Below are positions 1 to 6,300 of a stretch of 9,999 nt of DNA, piece after piece. Every line of letters begins with the position of its first letter. Positions within the stretch are counted from its first letter, which is position 1. A program made the position numbers and the translations under genes. The notes below the pieces were generated by a model. The model had not been told where the DNA came from, did no database searches, and worked only from the letters and a program-made list of their open reading frames with translations. The stretch is from CAZLMW01 sp964560875. Lineage in GTDB: Bacteria; Myxococcota_A; UBA9042. The stretch covers positions 1 to 9,999 of the forward strand of contig CAZLMW010000196.1 of assembly GCA_964560875.1 (NCBI GenBank), read 5' to 3'.

Positions 1-171
1 GGACGCAAGGACAAACGGGTCAATATTCGGCTCGACAGTCGCACGCTCACGCGGCTTCGCGCTATCGCACTGCGCGAGGGGTTGCCCTATCAGACGCTGA
101 TCAGCTCGGTGCTGCACAAGTACGCGACAGGGCAATTCGTCGGTCGCTCGGACGACCGCAAGGTGGGCTAA
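1..171 (+). CDS. CopG/RHH-family antitoxin-like protein, 3' end only
   Basis: The window opens inside a gene; 56 codons in frame 1 run to TAA at 169-171. The residues include KDKRVNIRLDSRTLTRLRAI, then ALREGLPYQTLISSVLHKY. This matches the C-terminal half of the CopG-like antitoxin group: a basic beta strand (KRVNIRL), a helix, the EGLPYQTLI turn and a second helix, which together form a ribbon-helix-helix DNA-binding fold. Such proteins usually bind their own operator as dimers and neutralise a small toxin encoded next to them. The toxin gene would have to lie upstream, outside the window, because nothing toxin-like follows. The N-terminal part and start codon are not visible. The family call rests on the motif; the antitoxin role is inferred from the family. 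Confidence 0.8.
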   Translation, partial: GRKDKRVNIRLDSRTLTRLRAIALREGLPYQTLISSVLHKYATGQFVGRSDDRKVG

Positions 172-289
172 GCCGTCGTTTCCAACACGTCAGAAGGGCT
201 GCGTCTTGGCGACGTCGATGTCCAAGATCAACCACAATCGATATCAATTCGGCGACAAACCAGAATTCTCAAAGGCCATTGGAGGATAG

Positions 290-505
290 ATGTCGGTCCG
301 AAGAACCAGTGTCGCCGTCGACGAGCAGCTGCTCGAACAAGTTCGCGTCGTCCTGGGCACCACAACTGTCCGCGAAACCATCGACGCAGCGCTGCGCGAG
401 GTGTTGCGCGCTCGGGCCAGGCAGCAAGAAGTTGCGGCGCTCGCGGCGATGGACGGAATGGACCTCGATGACGATGCGCTGATGGCGAACGTGTGGCGCG
501 GTTGA
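290..505 (+). CDS. VapB-like ribbon-helix-helix antitoxin, apparently without its toxin
   Basis: This is a 71-aa protein with a strong Shine-Dalgarno (GGAGG at 281-285, four bases before ATG), which fixes the start. Residues 4-10 (RRTSVAV) fit the DNA-contacting beta strand, 11-22 (DEQLLEQVRVVL) the first helix, TTTVRET (24-30) the turn and 31-43 the second helix. This is the usual VapB layout. The acidic tail (MDLDDDALMANVWR, 57-70) resembles the toxin-binding segment of VapB proteins. VapB normally represses its operon and blocks a PIN-domain VapC RNase encoded immediately downstream, often overlapping. Here the only in-frame continuation at the stop codon (TTG at 502 to TGA at 591) gives 29 residues with no PIN motif, and the next gene is unrelated. 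It therefore looks like an orphan or a relic that lost its toxin. The family call is good; the present function is uncertain. Confidence 0.82.
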   Translation: MSVRRTSVAVDEQLLEQVRVVLGTTTVRETIDAALREVLRARARQQEVAALAAMDGMDLDDDALMANVWRG

Positions 506-600
506 TCGCCGGGGCGTACGAACCCCACTCACTTTTGCCAAACATGGATCTCTACCGAGCATGCGCTAGGTTGTTCGTACCGCCGCAATGAGGTGCCCCA

Positions 601-1293
601 ATGCCAGCTCTCGCCAACAAACCCGCCGCCGAACAACGCGGCGGTGCACCGGTTCAAGCCAAGGCCGCTCCCGGCGGCGGTGCTTCCGCTCTACGCAGCA
701 TGAACTACCAGGAAGGTCGCGAGGCTGTTGCGCCCGGGCCCGTGCAGATGAAGCGCGGTGGTGGGCTCAAGGGGCTGTGGAACCGCTTTTTCGGCGGCGA
801 CAAGGACGAGGAAAAGGACGGCGGCAAGAAGGACGCGTCGAAGGAAAAAGAGCAGGAGGCCGTGCCTGATCTCTACTTCGCGCCGCGGCTCGACCAGGAA
901 GTTCGCTCCCAGACCAAGCTGCAGGAGACCACGCAGCGGAAGCTGGCGCGGGTGGCGCTCGAAGAGGGACGTATGCCGGGCAGCGCGACGCTCGACGGCG
1001 GCATCTGGGTCGGCGACCACGCGGTGACGATGCCTGACTGTGAGCTCCAAGCCAGCGGCGAAGCGTGGCTGGATGGCTACCCGGACTTCAGCTCCGCGAA
1101 AGCGCCACGCGGTACCGAACAAGCGGACCAGCAACGCTACGAATTCTACAAGGGCAGCATTTCGGCCACCGTCAACGTCAAGGTCGGCTCGACCAACCTC
1201 ACCTATCAGGTCACCGGCAATGGCACCATCGCAGACGTCGGCGGCCACGCGCAGGACAGCGGTATGAGCTGGAACTGGATCCTCGTGCAGTAG
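601..1293 (+). CDS. Uncharacterised 230-aa protein with an eCIS-associated-like N-terminus
   Basis: I do not recognise a named family over the full length. ATG 601 is preceded by GAGGTG at 591-596, a suitable ribosome-binding site. There is no signal peptide. The first 50 residues are Pro/Ala/Gly/Gln-rich and contain PVQAK (17-21) and SALRSMNYQEGREAVAP followed by GPVQMK (29-51). This M-x-Y-x-E-G...P-VQ pattern resembles the N-termini of proteins associated with extracellular contractile injection systems (eCIS) in delta-proteobacteria. That resemblance is from memory and is not proof. Residues 65-86 form a Lys/Asp/Glu-rich linker, 95-124 a likely helix or short coiled coil, and 130-230 a probable beta-rich domain with alternating strands (GSISATVNVKV, NLTYQVTGNGTIA) ending MSWNWILVQ. 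Only one cysteine is present (147). The lipoprotein hydrolase gene follows 25 bp downstream and may be co-transcribed. It could equally be a lineage-specific protein unrelated to injection systems. Confidence 0.8.
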   Translation: MPALANKPAAEQRGGAPVQAKAAPGGGASALRSMNYQEGREAVAPGPVQMKRGGGLKGLWNRFFGGDKDEEKDGGKKDASKEKEQEAVPDLYFAPRLDQEVRSQTKLQETTQRKLARVALEEGRMPGSATLDGGIWVGDHAVTMPDCELQASGEAWLDGYPDFSSAKAPRGTEQADQQRYEFYKGSISATVNVKVGSTNLTYQVTGNGTIADVGGHAQDSGMSWNWILVQ

Positions 1294-1318
1294 CGCGCCC
1301 CCTACTGGTGCCTGCGCT

Positions 1319-2566
1319 ATGACAACCGTCTCTCCATCGCATTCGAGTTGGCCGCTAGCAGTCTTGCTGGGGCTGCTGATCGTCGTTTCGGCTGGATGTT
1401 CAACCGATTCGGATGCCGATTCCGGCTCAGACCCAGCCGCTGACGCCGGGTCTGCCGATTCGAGCGTCGCCACGGACGGGGAAGCCGCTGCTGATGCCGC
1501 TGCCGCCTATACCGCGCCGACCACCTGGGGCCCTCACGCCGTCGGTACACGCCGTTACGAGTGGGTCGACGCCAAGCGCAAGCGTTCCGTGCCTGTGCGT
1601 GTTTGGTATCCGGCGGAAGCCAAGGGCGATGGCAAGGCGACGTACATCATCCTGCTCAAGGGGCGTGCGCACGAAGGGGCCAAACCCGTCGCCGGCTTGA
1701 AGAGCCCACTGGTCCTGTTTTCGCACGGTTTTCGCGGCGCCGCCGAGCAGTCGTTCGGCATCATGGAGCACGTCGCCAGCCACGGATACGTCGTCGCTGC
1801 GCCCGATCACGTCACCAATACGCTGATGGACTTTTCGGCCAGCGACGAAGACGCCGCCAAGGTCGCCGCGCAACGCCCCGCCGACATTCATTACACCCAC
1901 AAGCGCCTCGTCGAGCCGGGCTACGAGCTCGCCAGCGCCATCGACGCCAAGCGCACCGCCGTGATGGGCCATTCGTTTGGCGGGTGGACGACCCTCGTGC
2001 TCTCCGGAGCGTCTGTTTCGGTGGCCACAGCCAACAAGGCGTGCGCCGCCGGATCCAAGTCCAACATCATGTGCAAGTACACCAAGCTGCTGCCCAATGA
2101 CGCCGCGATCGAGGGGCTGAAGCCGATCGCCGGATTGAAGGCCGCCGTCGCGCTGACACCAGGAGGGTTTTCGTCGTTTGGCGACTCGCTCGGCAAGGTC
2201 AGCGTGCCCGTTCTCGTGGTGGGCGGCGAAAAGGACAGCACGACGACGCTCGAGGCCGAAATCGACCCGATCTACACCGCCCTCGCCGCGCCCAAGGCCA
2301 AGCTCGTCGTCGCCGGCGCGGGCCACATGAGCTTTACGGACGTGTGCACGCTGTCGATCGCCAAGAGCTTCCTCAAGGACATGTGCGTGGTGCCCGGCCT
2401 GATCAAGCAAGACCGCGGAACGACCATCACCGCAACGTTCGTCACCGCGTGGCTCGACCGCTGGGTCAAGGCGACGAAATCCGCCGCAAAGGTGCTGTCG
2501 CCCCAAGCCGCCAAGGCCCTGTTCCCCGAGGCGTCGCTATCAAACGACGGGGGTGTGATCTTTTAG
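1319..2566 (+). CDS. Secreted lipoprotein alpha/beta-hydrolase, dienelactone-hydrolase / PAF-acetylhydrolase-like
   Basis: The 415-aa product starts with a hydrophobic segment (11-25) and a lipobox VSAGC with the acylated cysteine at 27, so it should be a membrane-anchored lipoprotein. The n-region is unusual in lacking Arg or Lys. A low-complexity Asp/Ser/Ala spacer (28-64) follows. The hydrolase domain opens with VGTRRYEWVDAKRKRSVPV and VWYP (75-98), typical of COG4188 predicted dienelactone hydrolases related to PAF-acetylhydrolase. Visible active-site elements are the oxyanion-type SHGF (135-138), the nucleophile elbow GHSFGG with Ser219, a likely acid Asp306 in GGEKDST, and His336 in GAGHMSF. 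The triad is therefore complete, and ester hydrolysis is the expected chemistry; the substrate cannot be read from the sequence. Cys242, 252, 343 and 356 could form disulfides outside the cytoplasm. ATG 1319 is the only start after an in-frame TGA at 1265-1267, although its Shine-Dalgarno is poor. That suggests coupling to the gene ending 25 bp upstream. Confidence 0.9.
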   Translation: MTTVSPSHSSWPLAVLLGLLIVVSAGCSTDSDADSGSDPAADAGSADSSVATDGEAAADAAAAYTAPTTWGPHAVGTRRYEWVDAKRKRSVPVRVWYPAEAKGDGKATYIILLKGRAHEGAKPVAGLKSPLVLFSHGFRGAAEQSFGIMEHVASHGYVVAAPDHVTNTLMDFSASDEDAAKVAAQRPADIHYTHKRLVEPGYELASAIDAKRTAVMGHSFGGWTTLVLSGASVSVATANKACAAGSKSNIMCKYTKLLPNDAAIEGLKPIAGLKAAVALTPGGFSSFGDSLGKVSVPVLVVGGEKDSTTTLEAEIDPIYTALAAPKAKLVVAGAGHMSFTDVCTLSIAKSFLKDMCVVPGLIKQDRGTTITATFVTAWLDRWVKATKSAAKVLSPQAAKALFPEASLSNDGGVIF

Positions 2567-2619
2567 CCGGTCCGCTGTCGCTGTCCGGCCGGATCACACC
2601 CGGGGGCGTTGTTTCGTTT
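2551..2619 (+). terminator. Possible terminator: inverted repeat over the hydrolase stop codon
   Basis: GGGTGTGATC (2551-2560) pairs perfectly with GATCACACCC (2592-2601). The 31-base loop contains a second small stem, GCCGG (2566-2570) with CCGGC. The downstream stretch 2609-2619 (TTGTTTCGTTT) is T-rich but interrupted. The upstream arm lies inside the last codons of the hydrolase gene. A terminator is the simplest reading, but the long loop and broken T-tract make it weak. Confidence 0.4.
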
Positions 2620-2768
2620 CTCCGTGGTGCAAGCACCACTGCACCTTGCTCGGTGACCTGCCGGACACCTCCGCGAGGGTCGTACCTCCCCCAGGACAGC
2701 CTGCGGCATGTCCGCTTGCCCAGACCCCGCAAGGCGGTCGTGACCGGGTGATGAATCACACCCAGCGA
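2602..2768. other. Non-coding stretch between the hydrolase gene and the MITE-like element
   Basis: I see no gene here; the open frames crossing it lack family features and run through repeat arms. It holds a short palindrome (listed separately) and a second direct copy of ATCACACCC at 2755-2763, first seen at 2593-2601. The second copy sits in a small hairpin GTGAT-GA-ATCAC (2748-2759). CAGACCCC at 2721-2728 also recurs at 2951-2958 in the right arm of the adjacent element. No tRNA or small RNA fold is recognisable by eye. Confidence 0.5.
2624..2639. repeat. Short near-perfect palindrome
   Basis: GTGGTGC (2624-2630) and GCACCAC (2633-2639) are perfect complements around a two-base AA centre. 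The two-base loop is too tight for a good RNA hairpin, so a protein-binding palindrome is as likely as a structural role. No promoter or gene start lies nearby to support an operator. Confidence 0.6.
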
Positions 2769-2959
2769 CGGGGTCTGACCCTTACATATTACACTTTAGT
2801 GATGGCGGTCGCGAAACGGTCCGAGTTCTCGCTGCCGAGCAGTCCATCGAATAGCCAGTCCGATGTAAGCGCTGATTACATTACACTTTATCAGCAAAAA
2901 CCGGCTAACATACTGAAATTAAAGGGACGAAAAGTGTAATATGTAAGGGTCAGACCCCG
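2769..2959. mobile_element. MITE-like element with 29-bp terminal inverted repeats, REP/RAYT-like ends
   Basis: The left arm 2769-2797 and right arm 2931-2959 are perfect reverse complements over 29 bp. Each outer end carries the self-complementary core GGGTC-T-GACCC (2771-2781; its complement at 2947-2957), followed inward by TTACATATTACACTTT. A further degenerate copy of the inner part, TTACATTACACTTTA, lies at 2876-2890. The interior has an A+T-rich half (about 2870-2940) unlike the surrounding GC-rich DNA. A 191-bp element with long terminal inverted repeats and no transposase fits a non-autonomous transposable element. The GGGGTCTGACCC-type palindrome resembles sequences found beside REP-associated tyrosine transposase (RAYT) genes; that link is from memory. 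No clear target-site duplication is visible, which would also fit a Y1 transposase. Confidence 0.72.
2789..2875 (-). pseudogene. Possible relic of a C-terminal coding segment inside the MITE-like element
   Basis: On the reverse strand, 28 codons open after an in-frame stop read SALTSDWLFDGLLGSENSDR, then FATAITKV, and end at TAA (2789-2791) inside the terminal repeat. Most codons end in G or C, like a real gene of this GC content, whereas the rest of the element is A+T-rich. There is no start codon or ribosome-binding site. I do not recognise the peptide. It may be the tail of a captured or internally deleted gene, or simply chance in GC-rich sequence. Confidence 0.22.
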
Positions 2960-3068
2960 GGCAAGGGCCCCGGCAGCGGAAGCGCGCCGCGTGCCGTCCC
3001 GCAAGATCGCCGTTCTGATCAAAAAGAACCACAAAAACAGGCGGTTGGGGTAAACGGGGAGAGGGGTC

Positions 3069-3187
3069 CAAGGGGAGAGGACCGATCAGGGGAAGGCAGT
3101 CTGTCGTCGCCCGAAGACGCAAACGCGGCGACACCAGGTGCCTCGCAGATCATAAAATGCCTTCCCCTGTTGGGTCCTTTCCCCTTG
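3069..3187. repeat. Long imperfect inverted repeat (30-bp arms)
   Basis: The left arm 3069-3098 and right arm 3158-3187 are complementary at 27 of 30 positions, with the 12-bp inner part (CAGGGGAAGGCA, 3087-3098) perfect. The 59-bp loop (3099-3157) shows no further strong structure. The right arm runs into the first unit of the tandem array. In the reverse direction it lies downstream of the lipase operon, so its transcript could form a large hairpin at the 3' end of that mRNA. A T-rich stretch lies beyond it on the reverse strand (about 3023-3038), but not directly adjacent. Confidence 0.75.
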
Positions 3188-3386
3188 ATCGAGGCGCCGT
3201 CTGCCAAGACAAAGACCAATGCACGTTTGCTCGAGGCGCCGTCTGCGAAGACAAGACCAATGCACGCTTAATCGCGGCGCCGTCTGCCAAGACAAGACCA
3301 TGCCCCCTTGATCGCGGCGCCGTCTGCCAAGACCAAGACCATGCCCCCTTCATCGAGGCGCCGTCTGCCAAGACAGAACCCCAATG
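3184..3386. repeat. Five tandem ~41-bp repeats, each with a mini-hairpin, downstream of the lipase operon
   Basis: The units start at 3184, 3226, 3267, 3307 and 3348, giving spacings of 42, 41, 40 and 41 bp. Each contains the palindrome GGCGCC (3193, 3235, 3276, 3316, 3357) followed at once by GTCTGCCAAGAC, a 4-bp stem (GTCT/AGAC) with a four-base loop. The second unit changes only the loop (GCGA for GCCA) and keeps the stem. The unit remainders are similar to one another (AAGACCAATGCACG or AAGACCATGCCCC types). The array begins three bases past the stop codon of the reverse-strand lipase gene, so it would form its 3' untranslated region. Unit lengths not divisible by three argue against coding. 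Confidence 0.88.
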
Positions 3387-3389
3387 ATC

Positions 3390-6300
3390 CTACTTGCGGG
3401 CGGCGGGCGGCGCCGGGATGCCCTTGCAGGTGCCGGTCGACATGCAGGGGTCGAGCCGGAACTCCTTGCCGCCGCTGCGCAGGTACACGGCCATCGACTC
3501 GACGACCATCGCGCCGTGATCGAACCAGGGCTGCTGCTCGCAGGACTTGGCGTCGTCGATCTTCTTCTGCGCGCCTTGCTTGCACCACGCGATGAGGCGG
3601 TCGGTGTGCTGGCCGGGTTCCCAGAAGCCGTGTTTGCCGCCGGGTTCGATGTACGGGAAGAAGGTGCCGGAGATGCCGCCCTGCGTGTCTTTGCCGACCG
3701 CGTGTTTGTGAAGTGGGGGCTGCAGGCGGGGGGCGTGGAAGCCGTCGTTGCCGCGTGCGGCGGGTTTGTCCCAGCGCACGATCTGGCCGACTGCGGGCAG
3801 GGGTGAACCGCCGGCGGAGGTGGGTGTGGCGCTTTGGCTCAGGTCTTCGGGGTCGAACAGGATGCCGGCGCCGTTGGGTTGGACGTAGCGCGGGATCTTG
3901 TCGACCGATTCGATGACGAAGGTGTCGAGCAGGACCTGGTTGACGGTGCGGCCGCCCCACTCCTTGACCGGCGTCTTGAAGTCGATGAGACCTGCGGCGC
4001 GACCGATTGCGGCGCCGGTGTTCACGGGCACGTTCATGTCGCCGACGGTGTTGAGGACGATGGCGTGTGTCTTGACCTCGTCGCCGTTGCCGTAGGTGAG
4101 CTGGCCGCCCTTGAAGTTGACGGCCCAGACGGCGGGATCAGCGGGGTCGAGAACCATCTGCGCGAATCCGAGGAAACGGCGCATGGCTGGGCGGGCGCGG
4201 TGCAGCCCGAGGCCCTCCGCGATGGGCGACAGGTGCGTGTCTTTCTTGAAATCGAGGGCCGCGGATTGGAAGTGGAATTTCACGTCGACGCCGAACTTGT
4301 TGACCACGTGCACGGGGTCACCGGCGTCGGCTTTGAGCTTGCAGGCCCGGTGCATCTTCGGGTCGATGACGCCCATCTGGAACGCGTCGCCCTTGTAGAA
4401 CGCGAGCTCGTGTTTTTGCGGTTTGTCGCGGCTGATGTCGCTGGCGATGGCCACGCGGAACGTCACGCAGCGCTTCTTGCACGCGTCGTCTTTCTTGCAG
4501 GCGTTGACGCAGCCCTGTTCGGGAATGAGGCGCGCGCAGTCGTATTCGCCGTTGGACAGGTTGCGGGCCAGCAGCGAATCGCCCACTGCAAGCTTGTCGG
4601 CCACGGCCTTGGGGATGGTCGCGACGTGCACCATCGCGGTCTTGTTGAGGTTGGGCACGACGGTTCGCACGCGGATATCGCCGCTCTTGGCGTCGGGTTG
4701 ACCGACGTACAGCGGACCCATGAGCCGCAGGGTGACCGCCTCTTTCACGCCGCCCTGGATGGAGCGCACGCCGACATCGATGAGACCGCCGCCACCAGCG
4801 ACCGGCAACACGGCTTCGAGGTGCGGTTCGAGCCCGCCCATGACCGCGGCCATGATCCCGCCGAGCGAGCCACCGGTCATCGTCACGGGCATGTTGGGAC
4901 CACCGAGGTCGACCTTGCCGTCGCCGTCGAAGTCGCCCGCGAGATCGCCGCCCGCCTTGCTGCCGTTGACGTCGAAGCTCCAGCGCTTGGTCCCGTCCCA
5001 GGAGCGCAGGATGCGGATGAGCTGCACGTAATCGACCGCGGTCTGGCGCACGACGTCGCGCGTGTGGAAGGTGTATGCGGTCCAGAAGTCGGCCCCGGAG
5101 TCGCCAACCTCATCGACGTTTTGGTCCCACGAACGGTTGCGGGTGAGCGCGTCGCCGAGCTTCTTCATGCCGCGTGAAGCGAGCAGCAGGTCGAGCAGGA
5201 TCTTGTCGTCGGCCTTCAGGTCGAGGCCGTGGCTGACGTTGTCGATGGCGACGACCGCGAGGCCCATGCGCGAAAAGTGGGAGTGAAAGCCCATCAGCTC
5301 GGCTTTGTTGGACGTGTAGCCGTGGCCGAGGATGACGACTCCGAGCGGTTTGCCGTCCTTGGTCGCTTCTTTGCGGGGCACGGTCATCCAGAAGGTGACC
5401 TCTTCGGCGTCGGCCATCGCCTTCTTGCTGTCCATATCGGCCGGCCACGACATCTGGTTGTAATTCAAGTAGTTGCCCTCGGCGTCGGTGCGCCGGAACA
5501 TGCGCGGTGACTTGTATGTGCCGAAGATGTGGTGGCCGACGTACTGCAGGCCGATTTGGTCGCGCTCTTTTTGCACGGGGCCCTGTTTGCCGAGCAGCCC
5601 GTCGCGCGCCTGGTCAACGATCGGCTTGAACGATTCGCCCGACACGATGTGCAGGTTCTCAAAGCCGTACTTGGGCTTCTTGTCCCAGAGCTTGTTGATA
5701 TCGGAGAGGTCGGCCGGGAACTCGTCGGCGAGGTGTTTCTGCGCGCCATGGCCGTACAACCCGTCGCGAACGGCGGTCAGGTCGGCGTAGACATCGGCGG
5801 TGGTGAAGGTCCACGCGAAGGCGACGTCCTTGATGGCGAGGCCGCCGAACGTGTCTTTTCCGGCCGCGAGGATGTCGGGCAGCTTGGCCAGCGCGTCTTT
5901 TTGGCCGAGGTGGTGGATGAAATCGAAGGGTGAACCGACCTTTTCGCCGTCCGCGTCCAGCAGGCGCTCGGTCACGATGACGGCATAGGTGGTCTTGGCG
6001 CGCAGCGGGATGAGCGGCCGGGCGATAAGCGTGTTGGTCTCGCGCTCGTAGAACGTCATCAGCGCGTCGGCGCGTTGGGCGAGGTCCATCTTGCGGAAGT
6101 CTTTGTGCTTGGCGGGATCGAAGCGGCCGTGCGCGAAGGGAAACCAGTTGGGTTTGTCGAGGTGGCCGTCGAGGTCGGTGTCTTCGCCTGGGTCGAGCTT
6201 GCCGTTGCCGTTGAGGTCTTCATCGTGCTCTTCGAAGAGTATCGAGTTGGTGTCGCGGCGGATGTCCGATGGCCAATAGTGGTCGATCTTTTCGAGCACG

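Noticed and set aside
502..591. VapC toxin starting at TTG overlapping the VapB-like stop
   Set aside because: It gives only 29 residues, with no early aspartate motif of PIN domains, and stops at 589-591.
691..1473. 260-codon reverse open frame antisense to the 601-1293 gene
   Set aside because: It has no supporting motif or ribosome-binding site and conflicts with two better-supported forward genes, including the lipoprotein signal at 1319.
2646..2939. 97-codon forward open frame across the MITE-like element
   Set aside because: It translates straight through the left terminal repeat and the A+T-rich interior, has no ribosome-binding site and matches nothing recognisable.
3019..3371. Short repetitive-protein frames on both strands over the tandem repeats
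   Set aside because: Unit spacings of 42, 41, 40 and 41 bp shift the reading frame between units, so no repeated peptide is kept in one frame.
3184..3386. CRISPR array
   Set aside because: The units are contiguous at 40-42 bp and the parts between GGCGCC-hairpin cores resemble each other instead of being unique spacers. There is no cas gene nearby.
3834..5177. 447-codon forward open frame antisense to the lipase gene
   Set aside because: It lies fully inside the lipase coding region. The product is Val/Asp/Gly/His-rich with no domain, signal or ribosome-binding site; the reverse frame has a lipobox and catalytic motifs. It is a GC-rich mirror frame.
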